Source of the DNA: Paragorgia papillata
Taxonomy: Eukaryota; Cnidaria; Anthozoa; Scleralcyonacea; Coralliidae
Length of the DNA stretch: 64,000 nt
Direction of reading: 5' to 3'
Assembly (NCBI GenBank): GCA_035771165.1
Contig: JAWNZC010000088.1
Coordinates: 2,006,501-2,070,500 of the forward strand
Part shown: positions 39,901 through 62,140 of the stretch, piece after piece
Numbering within the stretch: the first letter of the stretch is position 1
Layout of the letters: each line of letters starts with the position of its first letter
The notes under the pieces: generated by a model
The model's input: the letters and a program-made list of their open reading frames with translations, nothing else
Told to the model about the DNA's origin: nothing
The model's database searches: none
Program-made: the position numbers and the translations under genes

Positions 39901-40443
39901 AAACCTTTCTTTAGACTGGTTGATAGGCCCTTTGATGTGCTAGGCTCGTCATCAGTCGAAGATCTCACTAAAACGCGACGCTTTTTAGTCTCAACTTCGT
40001 GACTCTTTGTTGGCAAGTTCTCCGTAGGAACGCTACCAGTGACAAGAACCTTTCTTTTGGGATCTTAAAAAATAAAACAACTCTACATTATCATTTACAA
40101 TCAATGACGCGTATGTGAGCAGTGACCCATGACGAGCAGAATAATACATAATGTTTAGACAAAACGCAAACGAATAATATAATTACTTACGCGAAATGAT
40201 ACATTCGGGTTTAAAATGAAGGTCGCAAAAGAAGATCTTGTTCGCCTCAATTCGCTTTTCCAAATCAGCTGTGACTTGTCTTGTTCTCAATAGCAGACGA
40301 AGCCATTCTTCACGAGCTGTTCTCTTTAATGCTGCCGTTTCTTCTCCGTCTGCAGCGCCAACAACTGGTACTTTAAAGAGCGAACGTCCTTCGTGTGTTC
40401 TGCTAGTTGAACAGCCATACAACGCGCAATTTTGACCGACCAT
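36954..40443 (-). pseudogene. THAP9/P-element transposase, three exons, one in-frame stop
   Basis: Cut-and-paste transposase of the surrounding element. Exons: 40443-40191 (THAP zinc finger: CALYGCSTSR, then W, then FFCDLHF), donor GTAAGT; 40063-38208; 37583-36954. The phases join exactly, giving about 912 codons, close to vertebrate THAP9. Exon 2 has a Leu/Lys/Glu coiled coil (LENKQLHERLKSLQDKI), the RYHPQVIRFALSIHGKS block, a first catalytic Asp in VALVMDEMKIQ and a second in AAVNDGASPNRKF. Exon 3 has the C-terminal block with QGFQYVLSERFMQDVLED and FGHQRSKGG. I cannot place the third acidic residue with certainty. A TAG at 38483-38481 interrupts exon 2 between CDVV and KTPNVFAIS; otherwise the frame is open, so inactivation is recent or the stop is read through. 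Confidence 0.93.
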
Positions 40444-40652
40444 ACCTTAAAACTATCTCTTCAAGGCATGGCTACAATATATTACCAGTGAAGTTTGTAA
40501 TTTAGGTCAAACAATGTCGAAAAATCGAAGATATTTGATACGCACACGGCGTCAACAATATATCTGTTAACACTTTCCATAACAAGCGCCCCCTTATCTC
40601 GTCACGTGACGTTAATAAAAAGAGGACAATAACAAATTTGTCACGTGGTCCA

Positions 40653-40687
40653 GCTAGCCTAACCATCTCAGGGTTCTATTAACCGTG
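40653..40687 (-). repeat. P element right terminal inverted repeat
   Basis: Exact complement of the left repeat, followed by AATAAAG, the duplicated target. Confidence 0.97.
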
Positions 40688-41302
40688 AATAAAGCAATTC
40701 ATAAGTTTTTAATTATGGTGGCCATCTTGGATGGCTTGCGAATGGATCCAAGATAATGGCCATAATTCAAATTTAAAATAAATATAGAATATTCTATTTT
40801 GTTAGTCTTTTAGCTAACTAAACTAAAAACTACATCAATTCTCTTTGATAATACTGTACTGCGGTTAATATATGGGTTAGTTATCTTGCATATTAAATGA
40901 CCTACTGTAGTATTGCTGATGCTTTAAAACTACGTCTAAATACTTCTTCACGTATATAATCTATATCATAAATGAGCTAAGTAGGTTTAGTTAATAACTC
41001 GAAATCGGTAACAATAAAACTAAAGTTAGATACTTCAGACTTCATATTGTCAGAGACAGGGAGTGCCCTGCATGGGACTTAGTGTCCCGTTCGCACTCTT
41101 CCCGTTTGGGTTATTTTTATTTATTTATTTATTTTGTTGTTGTTTTCTTTGTTTTTGTTATATAACATTTGATCATTGTAATTTTGTTAGTAGATAACCC
41201 AATAAAGTTGTTGGAAAAAAAAGAGAAAAAAGACGGCGTTTATTTCTACATCTATTTTACTATTTATATCATGTGATATACAGTATACAAGAACGATAGG
41301 TG
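40688..41302. other. Remainder of HECT gene B's last intron
   Basis: About 600 bp between the two large transposons, without a gene. A stretch near 41050-41220 (GTGCCCTGCATGGGACTTAG, T-rich, then AATAAAGTTGTTGG and an A run) resembles the 3' end of a retroposed transcript or LINE-type tail, but I cannot name it. Confidence 0.5.
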
Positions 41303-41308
41303 TTTACT

Positions 41309-41707
41309 TATGGCGCGGCAAGCTGGACAAATCAATGTTGCGTCTACTTGAAGAGGACAGTATATGTTTAATGTGATAACAGTATACAATTAATGTGACG
41401 ACACTAGACATTTAATATATGATGATGCACCTTTAAGATGAACACAAAGGCTTTTGACGAGGTGCACCTTTCAAAATAATGAACCTATGAAGTGATGATC
41501 GACCTCTGAAGTGATGATCGACCTCTGAAGTGATGATCGACCTCTGAACTGATGATCGACCTCTGAACTGATGATCGACCTCTGAACTGATGATCGACCT
41601 CTGAACTGATGATCGACCTCTGAACTGATGATCGACCTCTGAAGTGATGATCGACCTCTTAACTCCTTTGAAGTGATTACAGGCCCGCAACCTTAGAAAT
41701 CAGCGGT
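41309..41707 (+). repeat. Left terminal inverted repeat with 18 bp minisatellite
   Basis: Nearly identical in reverse complement to 56194-56583. Nine 18 bp units (TGATGATCGACCTCTGAA with AAG/AAC variants) lie at about 41489-41660, preceded by GATGATGCACCTTTAAGATG and followed by GCAACCTTAGAAATCAGCGG. Repeated units at both ends are candidate transposase-binding sites. Confidence 0.93.
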
Positions 41708-41752
41708 ACAACAATTGATTCGTTCAAGAATATATATTCCATTAAAGCGGCA

Positions 41753-51309
<9,557 letters not shown>

Positions 51310-52894
51310 AGTGTTCATTCCCACACATTAATTAACATGGATTTATTTATGTTTATATTCTTAGAGTTTTGGTATGTACATGTATGTTCCAAAATTACAT
51401 TATTCAAAGTTGTTAATTTATAAAAGGACTACAATGGGTTAAAAGACATTTCCATTAAATTTATTTTATGATTTGTTGATCACAAGCGTGATTGATTTGA
51501 TCAGATTTGCATAGCATGAACAATATAGCCTGTGTTCAGTTGAGACTTGATCAAACATTAATGCACATAATTATTCAACCATTATCTGGTGGAGTCTGTG
51601 TACTCTAGAAAAACAATTAATGTAGGTCAGTGTCTTAGTTATTCTCAATATGCCTGCCATGCACATAACCTTAATACGTACAGTAGTATATGATTATAAC
51701 TAGGACAAAGTTTTGGATCCTGTCATAGTGGAAAGTTATTAATTGTCAAAGATTAGAAAAATTTATTTTTTTCCTTTGGAGAACCACTTTATTGCACACA
51801 AGTAAAATTTGTAATATTTATTTCCAGGCATGTGTTAAATTAATACACATGTATTTGTCCATTATTTGTGTTTTTTTACATGTTATTTAAAAATACATTG
51901 AAATTCGTTACATGATATTTCAGTTCTTCAACTATAGAGACTTTGTATGGTCATGTGACAAACATAAAATTTTCCAATAAACTTGTAATACTAAAACCAA
52001 CTAACCCAACATCAAATTCATTAAAAATTCATGAAGAAAATTCAAAAGAAATGAATATTTAATCAATATCTGTAAATCGCATACAGATTCGTCCTGATTT
52101 ACATAAACTTTTTCCTCAATTTACTTAGCTAAAATCACTTCAACTTGAAAAATAGTTTGAAAACATGACTATTTAGATGCGTCCATTTGATAAGGACAAT
52201 AAAGCATTAGCGGCCGATCTGTATCTGATTTACTATGGCTCGCTCGCAGCTCACCTTGTAAATCAGATACAGATCACTGCTCATGCTTTATGTATTACTT
52301 AAAGAACAAACCAAGATATGGCGTTTTGCCTATTTTCAGGCTTCACTTTGAAATTTTAATAGTTACCCTCATACTGTAGGAATGATAAGGTACTGTATAC
52401 AAAATCAATCTTTTATTTTAACCTGAACTTCTTTAAAAATTGCTAGTCTTTTGTTTCTTTATTATCTTTTAGTTTATAATATACAGTATTAGTCAACACC
52501 AAAACAACAGAAATTAAAAGTACATGATTATGTATTTCTATATTTTTATTTTGGGTGGTCATGTTGCATTGTATTCACCTGCCACCCAAGATGACTGGCC
52601 ACCTTAACTAGAATCTATACTTACTTTTTCACTGTTATCAAACAGTATTCCCAAAATTGCGGAGAATAATTAAGTTGTACAAACAATTCTAATAAATTAT
52701 TTGCAACATTATTTCTTCATAAAGTAAAATGTGAAACAAGTCTTATCTCGCTTTTAGAAAATGTTATGTTTGTCATGTGACCAAGCCTCTATATCTTATG
52801 TAAATTTAAAGTTGTCACTGGTTTTAAATATGCAATAAATAGCTGTTATATTTTCCAATGGTATAAATTTATTTGTTTGCAGTACCTAAATAAT
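51310..52894. other. Spacer between convergent HECT and integrase genes
   Basis: AT-rich, no gene. It holds the 51934-52793 MITE. Scattered AATAAA words (for example near 51975 and 52840) could end either transcript. Confidence 0.6.
51934..52793. mobile_element. MITE with TATAGAGRCTT inverted ends
   Basis: TATAGAGACTTTGTATGGTC and ATGTGACAAACATAAAATTTTC at the left match the complement of GAAAATGTTATGTTTGTCATG and TGACCAAGCCTCTATA at the right. A central hairpin pairs CTGTATCTGATTTAC with GTAAATCAGATACAG (52218-52277) around CTCGCTCGCAGCTCACC. No coding potential. Confidence 0.78.
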
Positions 52895-54771
52895 TTAATT
52901 TAGCTGAAGTAGGAAGTTCCGTGCTTGAATGTATAAATCAATTCCATAATGATCACTACATGCCAATGGTTGTACCAGTAAATTTAAATGTCTTTTCTGT
53001 TCCTCACTAATTTCAACTTGGGTGCTTGGGACTTGTACATGTACATAATCATCACTGTCAATGTTGTTTGGAATTGGACCTTCCCAGTCAATGCCATATA
53101 CTCTTTGTTCTTCCTGTTCAAGCAAGCGCCATTTATTTAGTAATTAATTTTAGTACTCATAATTATTACACATCAACCATTAGCTTTATTCATAAAGTAA
53201 GGTACACAATTTTGCACTGCATGGTTCTCATACATGGGATTTTACTGTGTAGAACAAGGCCTCTCAACATTGTTGAATACAGTAACTCTTTTCCCAATTG
53301 AAAATAATTGTTTGGCTTTCATGCCTGTGCTGTGTTGGATTTGCAAAAAAATACTTTAAAAGCTCTCTTCAATTATACCTGGAGTGGATATTAAATTGGA
53401 ATATTGAAACCTCATAGCACTATCATTGCTATGACAATCTCCACAATTTCCTCCCTGTATTTTTTAAACACTCACATAATATGAAATCCTACAGTACAGT
53501 CAGTACTGTAGCAAAGACTTTGCTGCATGGATAGAGAATGTGAAATATTTGTTAAAGGAGTGTTATACAATACTGTATAATTAATTGTTTTAATATTATT
53601 CATGATTTTTGGGCATCTCTTTTCTTTCTGATGGTTGGTTTAATACTGTAGTTTGTTACAACAAAACATTATACTGTAGATGCATATACATGTGTAGGTG
53701 AAGAATATGATTACTAACCTGGTCAAGATATTCAAACATTTCTGTAGCTACTACTGACCCTGAACCACGTATACTTAGCATTCCTTCAACAAATTGTTGA
53801 ACTGGAGAAAGGCCTCTTGCTGTTCTCATATGATGATGGTTCCAGCCTTCTTTCCAAACATCAATGTGGCGATTGATACGGGGTATGAAGACCATATGAA
53901 GGGCAAATATATCAATATTGTTTAATGGATCGAGTATGCCATTCTCTTCAAGGTGAGTAAATAGTGAGTGATACAATGAAAGGACACCAGTGTACACATC
54001 TTTCCAAAGTCTCTCAATTCTTTGATTGTGAGTACTGCTGCCTGTTATTATACTTCCTCGTCCTATGCCCCTACGTGGATGTTCAAGCATGTACATTGCC
54101 ACATCTATATTTTCACCCCCTTTGTCTGTACGTACTCTAGAAGGCAGGCCATATTTACTAACAGCTTTTTCAAATAAGGGAAAAACGGTTTCAGCACGAT
54201 TGTTATTGGAGCAATGAAGGAAAACAACTAAGCGTGAGTACCCATCTATGGCACCATGCACAACCAGTCTCCACCTGGAAATTTTCAAGGAAAAAAAAGA
54301 AGTTTTAACACAAGGAATTTCCACCAAGGTGGTCAAAAAACAAATTCCATGGGGTAATATTACAAAATTGAGCTGTAATTTCAGGTGAGCCCACACAAAA
54401 TAACAGTATATTTTATAACATACCATGATTGACTCAGTTTCTTTTGTTCTCACTGCAGTCACTGGGTAATTTAATCTCTAATTTCCCCCAAACAGGGTAA
54501 ATTTCTAATTTTTCCCTTTAACAGGGCAACTTTCTAATTTTCACTCATTAGCATGCACGACCAAATATCCAAACAGTATTCTTTTACACAACAAAGAAAT
54601 GCATTATTTATACTGTAAGATAATCATGGTACAGTATTACAAACTACAGTAATACCATGAGGTATGACATGTTGGGAAATTAGTGATTGTCTTTGGAAAT
54701 CCAGGGGAGGGTCAATAATAATGCAATATGACATTTTTCAGAGTGTGAAGGTCTCACAAAACTGTTGCTAA

Positions 54772-55220
54772 TGTACGAGTCAAATCCAACTGCGATCATT
54801 CCCCCCCCCCCCCCAAGCAAACCGAGGCATTTGACCCAAGGTGAGCTCCGTATAAGCAGAAATTTGACGCAAAGCAATCCCACTCAGTCGGGCATTTGAC
54901 TATTGAAAAAAGTTGGTCATAGGTTGCACGTTAAAAAATCTCCTCGTTTTAGCCATTTTTTCAGTCTGCATGATATTTTCTGTCGTTATTCCACGTGAAC
55001 ATTTGAAAATGCCGTTGTTTAAAGTCTGTAATGCAAAGAAGGACGTTGAAACTTCATGGTAGTGAATTTTTTGTTGTCTATGAATGAAATATGTCAAACA
55101 AAATATTTTAATAGAGCCTTGACATAGTGGGGAATTTGACCAAAAATTTTCGGAAAAGTCAAATTCCCGGGGGTTTGCCCGGGGGGGGGGGGATGATCGC
55201 AGTTGGAATTGACTCATACA
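54772..55220. mobile_element. MITE in integrase intron with poly-C/poly-G subterminal runs
   Basis: GTACGAGTCAAATCCAACTG and CGATCATTCCCCC at the left match the complement of GGGGGATGATCGCAGTTGG and AATTGACTCATACAT at the right. Interior motifs of the type GCATTTGAC/GAATTTGAC recur near both ends. The 106-codon minus-strand frame inside is probably incidental. Confidence 0.78.
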
Positions 55221-55321
55221 TAACTACTGTACTGCAGTATTTATATTGTTTTTGATACTGTGCATAGTAAAAAATACTGGATCTTGTCTTCACTATCCAT
55301 TAACTAACTGGTACTGAACAG

Positions 55322-55397
55322 CACTGTACTGTACTGTACTGTACTGTACTGTACTGTACTGTACTGTACTGTACTGTACTGTACTGTACTGTACTGT
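55322..55397. repeat. GTACT pentanucleotide microsatellite
   Basis: About 15 copies of ACTGT/GTACT in tandem. Confidence 0.97.
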
Positions 55398-56193
55398 AGG
55401 TGCAGCCCTGCAGCAATCAAACTAGAAGAAAAATAGGGTAATATCACATGCCACTAAAGTACTAGCAAATAATACGATTAGAGTATATAATACTCTTACC
55501 TGATCAGTTTATGGTTTCCATCCATGTGCCAGAGTGGTAAAGGACTAACCACACTGTAATGTCGCCTGTGGATTGTGGCAAACCATCTTGAGGCTGACCC
55601 AAGTGGATCACATCTCCGAAGACTCTCTCTAAGTTGGCGTTCCGAACTAAAATACCTTGAGTCTTTAGAATTGCAAGCATTTGCCTATAACCAGATTGCG
55701 GAAACTGTCGATGAATTTTAGTCACTATTCTGTCTAGTTCTTCATCTGTAAGGTTATGAAACTGTGGACTTTGCAAGTCATACTCAGTCATCCGCCTGCT
55801 AATTGTGCGAGCAGAGACACCCATCATCCTCGATAACTGAGTCTTATTAAATCCCAAAGAAACAAGAAATTCCAACTGATCTCTGCTGATAAATAATAAT
55901 CTTGGCCTTCCTAAGGGTCTTTCTCCATTCCTGTAAGAAGCTTGGCGTATTTGCTGAAGAGAAGTGAGTGCTTCTCCCAAAATCCTCACGCAATTCATGG
56001 AAACCACGCCACTTGCGCAGAGAAAAAAAAGATTACGATGAAAATGTTCAGTGCACAAAACTAAATAATGTATATCTTCGAAAGTTACTTCATTTCTGTT
56101 TGCTATTTCTATGATATCAGCATGCAGCTGAATCAATTCGTTTATTACGCTCTGCACCATTTTGAAATTGGGCAAATTGCAAACACCACGATA

Positions 56194-56583
56194 ACCGCTG
56201 ATTTCTAAGGTTGCAGGCCTGTGATCACTTCAAAGGTCGATCATCACTTCAAAGGTCGATCACCAGTTCAGAGGTTGATCATCACTTCAGAGGTCGATCA
56301 TCACTTCAGAGGTCGATGATCATCAGTTCAGAGATCGATCATCAGTTCAGAGGTCGATCATCAGTTCAGAGGTCAATCATCACTTCAGAGGTCGATCATC
56401 ACTTCATAGGTTCATTACTTTGAAAGGTGCACCTCGTCAAAAGCCTTTGTGTTCATCTTAAAGGTGCATCATCATATTAAATGTCTAGTGTCGTCACATT
56501 AATTGTATACTGTTATCACATTAAACATATACTGTCCTCTTCAAGTAGACGCAACATCGATTTGTCCAGCTTGCTGCGCCATA
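56194..56583 (-). repeat. Right terminal inverted repeat with 18 bp minisatellite
   Basis: Reverse complement of the left repeat. The 18 bp units here are more varied (one has a 3 bp ATC insertion, GATCATCGACC). Ends GCGCCATA, followed by TTTACT. Confidence 0.93.
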
Positions 56584-57118
56584 TTTACTTTCCCCAATAT
56601 ATTTTATGTATTGAAGAAACCAATCAACAACTCTTGCTGTTGTTTTGTCATGTTCTGAGGGTCATCTGCCTGACAGCTTGGGTAATATCATCAACAGTTA
56701 CAATCACATCTGCTTCCAAAGGAAAAACCAATGGTATGCACCCTTGGGCAGCATTTAGAAACTTAGTCAACTGAAGACTTTCTAGACCATTCTGCAAACC
56801 ATCAATTTCATCTCTTCTGTATTTAAATACTTGGTGTACCAGGATATCTAGTATCGCTCTGCCTTTATTTCCATTGCTCAATAACTCATTTGCAAACCCT
56901 GCTTGGAGAAGGAGATTTTGTATATCATCCCTTGATTGTAGTAGTTCCAATTCCACATTTGTTTGTGCATGCTCGATCTAAATCTAATGGAACAGGCAAG
57001 CAATGTAAAGAGACTTGAAGTAACATATTCATTCTTTATACAAACATTACATATAATATAAACTTAACTGGCTGGCATAAAGACAAATGATCAAGAACTA
57101 CAGTACACATTCGTATTT

Positions 57119-57232
57119 TTAACCCTTTCATTCCCATCAGTGCCATTTGGCACCTTTTGTTTTTTACTCTGTCTAACGCCAGTCGATTTTACAAGGGTAG
57201 ACCTCCTGACATGGTGGATTGGTGGGAGTTAA
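57119..57232. mobile_element. Small TTAA-bounded repeat
   Basis: TTAACCCTTTCATTCCCATC ... GGTGGGAGTTAA, the same kind of end as 35671-35892 (TTAA-CCC / GGG-TTAA). Confidence 0.5.
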
Positions 57233-57236
57233 AGGG

Positions 57237-58537
57237 TTTTAGTATAAATACACCGGTGATTATAGAAAATCACGCGCGCTGATTGGTCGAGCTACTTTGG
57301 ATTAATTCTCGATAATCACCTACAGTGTGTTTATTCAAAATGGCCGCCAGCCAAGTTGTCAATGCGACAGACGAGGAAATTAACAATTTTAACGAAAATG
57401 TTGTTCCTAAAAGTGCGAAAATGTGTATTTATACTAAAACAATTATTCGCCTCAGGCTCAGTGAATATCGGTGATTATTTCATGATTGAGTCGGTTTTCT
57501 TTGATGTACCGCGGGCTGTATATAGCATACAGCCCTATGAATACTAATTAGATAAGAAATGAAGAAGAAACTAGGAAAATCTTTGTCCAAGGTGGAAATA
57601 ATAGACAAAACTTTGTTGGAAAACCTCCTCAATCATGAAATAAGTCAGATAAAACCCTCGAACGTCGGGCTGTATCCGATATACAGCCCTCGGACGCTTC
57701 GCGTCCTCGGGGCTCCCTCGTTCTCGGGCTTTATCTATTACTTATTGTATGCACGGTTAATGTTGTATGGCAGCACCGCTGAGAAGTCCGAATACGGAAA
57801 TCCTGTAATTTGATTGGTTCATAAGCGGTCGGATATTCCCCGTATCCGCCCGCTCAGAGCGGAATCTGCCGTTCGGGACCGTAAGTTTTATAAACAAAAT
57901 GGCAGTCATGTCAGTATACCCATTGTTGAAATGTATCGGGCAGGTATGTTGTTAGAAATTTTATAAGCTTTCATTTGATGTATTGTTCGAGTTTCCACGT
58001 TTTGTGAAAGTTTTTTAAATGTCGAAAACGTTCGTAACATTGTTCGTAATAATAAAACATTTGCTTCTCACAAGTATTACAATTTCAGATGATTTTTTAT
58101 TCAACTTCTTAACGTACGGTCTTGAGCAATATGTCAAACAAAAGCAATTGAAAAATGCTATTCATGGGGTAGAGAGTTCAGGATTCTAGCTCAACGGAAA
58201 GTATTTTAAAAATGGGAAAATATCTGCCATTTTCGTTTAGTTCGCAAGAAAGATGGATCGAGTTTTCACAGAACGTTCACAATATTTATGGCCATATAAT
58301 AAACTACTTATTGACCTCGCTTGTTCGGTCTGTACTAGTGAAATATCGGACCTCTGTTTTTTTGCACAGACCTCAACTCGCTGCGCTCGTCTCGGTCCGT
58401 ACTAAAAAAACATCGGTCCGATATTTCACTAGTACAGACCTCACGCTCGGTCAATAAGTAGTTAATAATAACCTCGACTTCGTCTCGGTTATTATACACC
58501 GATATTCACCTCGCCTTCGGCGAATAATTGTTAATTG
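57237..58537 (+). mobile_element. Hairpin MITE (copy 2), itself interrupted
   Basis: Its body (57237-57472) matches the complement of 48320-48612: TATAAATACACCGGTGATTA, GATTGGTCGAG, and an ATG at 57340 opening MAASQVVNATDEEINNF. The distal hairpin arm resumes only at 58465 (AATAATAACCTCGACTTCGT). About 990 bp of other hairpin-rich repeat (57473-58464) was inserted between GAATATCGGTGA and AATAATAACC. Confidence 0.8.
57473..58464. mobile_element. Hairpin-rich repeat inserted in the MITE
   Basis: Contains GGGCTGTATCCGATATACAG palindromes with CCTCGGACGCTTCGCGTCCTC, a GATTGGTTC box near 57800, and a second long hairpin at 58300-58460 (GGTCTGTACTAGTGAAATAT pairing with its complement around CTCGCTGCGCTCGTCTCGG). 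An 84-codon frame at 57559 overlaps the repeats and is not convincing as a gene. Confidence 0.65.
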
Positions 58538-61500
58538 ACAAGAGGACTCAGAGACTACATACCTCCACCAGCAAGTTATTGAGACACCAGTGACTTTAAG
58601 TTACACTATACCAGATTGCTTGCAAATCGGTTATTTAAGGCACAATTATTAATGAGCATAATCAAGCATATATTTTTTTCAATTATTTCTGCTACACAGA
58701 AACTTTTCTGAATTTTCAACCAAATTACACCAAAATTTAATGGCTTAATTGGTCTTTGGTCTATGATCAGTCTTTCCACACAAACTTTCGCGAAAACCTT
58801 TGCAGTACTTTGTGAGATATCTGGTGACAGACAGATAGACAAAAAAAGAGGTGAAAAGAACCTCCTGGTGGAGGTAATAAATAATATGGCTTTTCATTCA
58901 ATTTGGGGAAAAAATACACTAGTGAGTTTTTCAAAGACCATAAATAGCACTTATCCATTCGACACTTATTACCTCACTTGTGCATATTGTTCTAAATTGA
59001 ACTCAAAACTCTATTCAGGCATGTATAGAAATATTCACTATATAATATCCTAAAAAAGTGTTTTAACGAGACATATCTTTAATTACTGACCTCGTCAACA
59101 GCCACTCTTACTGTTATATCTGGAAGATCATTTATGGATAGGTGCTGTATTGCACAATTTGTGTTACCAGTAATTAGATAATATGCAACAGCCCGTGAAA
59201 GCCCAAGAAAACCAATGTTTCCATGAAGAAATGAAAACGCAATAAGCTGCCCAGTATAGACAAACAAGTTGCTCTGCACATGCTCCTCACAATGAATTGG
59301 AACTAGGTGGTCTGGTTGGCCTTCAAAAAGAACGTAACCTTTTGTGCCGTCTTGCAAACCCTGAACAATCATGTGGCATAATTCTTTGGTTAGGCCTTTT
59401 GCATCTATGCCATCTTCGCCAAGAAAAGTAACATCTGGCTCTTTTGTTAGGTTTAATTCGCCTGTTTTCAATTTCTTAAAAATGTCACGAACCAGAGTTG
59501 TGGAATTCCTGTTTATAACAAGCTCTGGACGATAAGCAGATGTCTCGATAATCCTCCTTCTGAAATTAACGACTGCTTCTTCAGGTGGAAGATTTTTTGA
59601 TATATCACAGGAAATATCAACATCTACAAAAAAATAAATACTTTTAGACACAAGTCACAACCCTTGATGCACATGTACTTGCCATACTATACAGTACAAC
59701 TTCCCAAAACATACAATTGTCAAAAGCCACCATTTTGGTTAATCTGAGTTACTCTATCAGACACATAACACCTACGATCTTGGACAAAACTATTGAGAAA
59801 TTTCACCACACAATCACGTCAATTTTTTTACACTAGATTAGAAAAATCCTCCCGTTAAATGTTAATTTCTTATTTTCTTCTTGTTAGGTCACTTAATTTT
59901 TAGGACTAGTGCCACTGTGCCATTAGTGTTAATAACCAACCAAAGTATTGTGCAAAAAGGATAGAAATAATAAGTATGGTTAATTACTGAATGATGCACA
60001 CAGATAGCCAACCATGCAATAGATCACTTTCATTGTAAGATATGGAGGTACATGGTAGGCCCGCAGAGATATGACTAGAGGCCTAGGGCAAAATGGTGAG
60101 TTAGGGCCCCTTACTAGGGAGTCCAGGATAAGCCCCCTGGAAAATTGTTTAATTACTTGGGTCCCATGAAAGGGTATTTCCTGCATTTTGAGGGTGATAT
60201 TCGGATCTCGTATTTTCGAGCTTCACGAGCCTACATGTAGTGTATGAGACCCTGGGACAACTTTCCCCCTGTGAACCCCACCCACTCCAACCCCCTATCT
60301 CCTTGGTGGCCCTGGTGATCTATAGTATAATCTACAAATAAAATCACAAAACATTTTATGGATGTCATATGGAAGTATAAAACTGGAATATTATGTAAAG
60401 TATAACTACATGATGCAAAATATTAGCTTGATTTAATGTAAGCTAAGTTAAAAAGATATTACTTCCAGACACCTTTTCCAACTTGATCATCATTGAGCAA
60501 CATGGAAATTGCCATGTGTAAATCTCCTTCACATAACTGTAAAGTTTTCATTATGTCTTCACAACCAATATTTGGGAAAATAGCTCTCAGTTGTGAAATA
60601 GATTCTTCAGAAACAGTTTTGTCTATTAAAAATATATTTAAAAAAATATTATACATTTGGCTAGAATCAGGGACATTTAGTTGGGATTTGATTGAATGTT
60701 AAATGTAGCAAAAATCATTTCATCTTCAGAGGCAATTTAATGCACAACCAAACTGCCATGGGTCCCCCACATTTGGGAGCCTCGCACAAAAATTTTGAGA
60801 AGTAGAGTGTGACCTGACAAAAAAACACACCATAAAACATATAGTTGTACAGCTGTACAGTGTTTCCTTTTTTTACTGTATACTGGGTAAACAATCATAT
60901 AAATATACTACCACTACCAGTAATACAAAAAAGTTTATCATGCCAATATGACATAATAATTGTGATTCATCATGCAGTACCTTCACTCTCCACAGACTTT
61001 GTGTTTTGCATAGTTTCCACATTGTTGGGTAGACTTTGCTTTTCTTCAGTAAGATCAATCTGTTGCAATGAATGGCATTCCTCCTTCTAAAGTGAATAAC
61101 ATAGTTACATGCATGTAATGTACTGTAGTGTAAAGTTTTCTTAAAAAAGATACAAATTCTAATTATCCTAACTGTTACCTCATACCAGTAATTGTTTCCT
61201 AAATGCACAATACAGGGACTCATACACACAGATTCATAGTAGAAATAGTACTAAAATAGTAAATATTGTGACCACAGTACAGTACATGCAGTACTGTAAG
61301 TACAGTAATACTAAGTGTAAAACATATATTTCCATACTATTGTAGAATGACCATCTTCATCTTTGTTGGCAACATTAGCACTGCAATGAACTCTGTGTTG
61401 CTGTATTTCATTGAATGGTATGCTTGCTTCGCATGTTATACAGCTTATCTTGAATGGGCAAGCCTGGCCATCATTTACCTTCAAAAGCATGAAGTTGTTC

Positions 61501-61805
61501 AAGTGTGTTCAGTACTGTAGATTTACGACATGTAATACAGACAAACAGTACAAAATAATATACACCAACACTAGAAATATTTAATTTATAATCTAATTGG
61601 CTGAGGTACTGTAATACTTTACACAGCTGGTATGTGTAGAAGAGCTCCCTTGAAAAACTAATTATAATCTAAACTAACTACAGTAACTGCACTGTAATGT
61701 ATACTGTACAGTTGTACTGTTGATATAAATTCTTAGCCCATGGAATAAGTTAAATCAGTCAAAATAGCAATGTCATAACCTTTTGAGTACATGACTGTTA
61801 ATTAA

Positions 61806-62140
61806 GAAATAGAAAACATTTTCCGTGTTTCCATAGAGTTATAGAAACACGAGTGGAAGTTTGGGGGAACGAGAAATTGTAGTAACTATTTCGAGTTCTC
61901 CCAAACTTCCACAAGTATTTCTATAATTCTATGGGAACATGGAAAAAATGTTTTCTATTTCCTTTATAAAATAACCTGTCGAAAATTACTCTTCATAATG
62001 GCGTATGATGGCGTATCCTGCACCGCAATGATGGCGTATTGAATGGCGTGGACCTTGTCGTGTTTCCATAAAGTTATAGAAACATGGCTTTCAACCAATC
62101 GCCGCGCTTGTTTTCAAAATGTTATTTTATAATATTCTAT
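61806..62140. mobile_element. Hairpin MITE, family with AAGAAATAGAAAA ends (copy 2)
   Basis: AAGAAATAGAAAACATTTTC and GTGTTTCCATAGAGTTATAG pair with CTATAATTCTATGGGAACA and AATGTTTTCTATTTCC around GAACGAGAAATTG. It continues to AACCAATCGCCGCGC and TTATTTTATAATATTC, the same layout as 31175-31482. Confidence 0.75.

Larger units (their letters stand above)
34107..40687. mobile_element. P-type (THAP9-like) DNA transposon, two genes
   Basis: A 6581 bp element bounded by perfect 35 bp inverted repeats, CACGGTTAATAGAACCCTGA onwards at 34107-34141 and its complement at 40653-40687. It is flanked by the 7 bp direct repeat AATAAAG (34100-34106 and 40688-40694); P elements usually give 8 bp. It contains a THAP9-like transposase on the minus strand and a convergent zinc-finger gene on plus, with about 1.4 kb between their 3' ends. 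Perfect termini suggest recent movement, probably with transposase supplied elsewhere, since both genes here are damaged. Confidence 0.95.
52895..56160 (-). pseudogene. IS3-like integrase/transposase, three exons, one frameshift
   Basis: Transposase of the surrounding element. Exons 56160-55500, 54274-53719 and 53113-52895, joined by GT..AG in phase. Exon 1 (start MVQSVINEL) has a leucine-rich N-terminus, a helix-turn-helix (FNKTQLSRMMGVSARTISRR) and an HTH_21-like segment (SGYRQMLAILKTQGI). One base is lost or gained near 55635: after VRNAN the family sequence (LRESLRRCDPLG ... HMDGNHKLI) continues in another frame. Exon 2 is the rve domain with Asp in GAIDGYSRL, Asp in RTDKGGEN and Glu in HNQRIERLW, 36 residues between the last two. 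Exon 3 is an acidic tail. The catalytic triad is intact; the frameshift alone disables it. Confidence 0.88.

Noticed and set aside
40183..40443. THAP domain as a separate small host gene
   Set aside because: A GTAAGT donor at 40190 and an in-phase acceptor at 40064 join it to the transposase, and it lies inside the P-element inverted repeats.
41489..41660. Regular 18 bp repeats as a CRISPR array
   Set aside because: There are no unique spacers; the units are contiguous, and the context is a eukaryotic transposon terminus.
57559..57813. 84-codon frame in the hairpin-rich insert
   Set aside because: It runs through palindromic repeat sequence and shows no recognisable domain.
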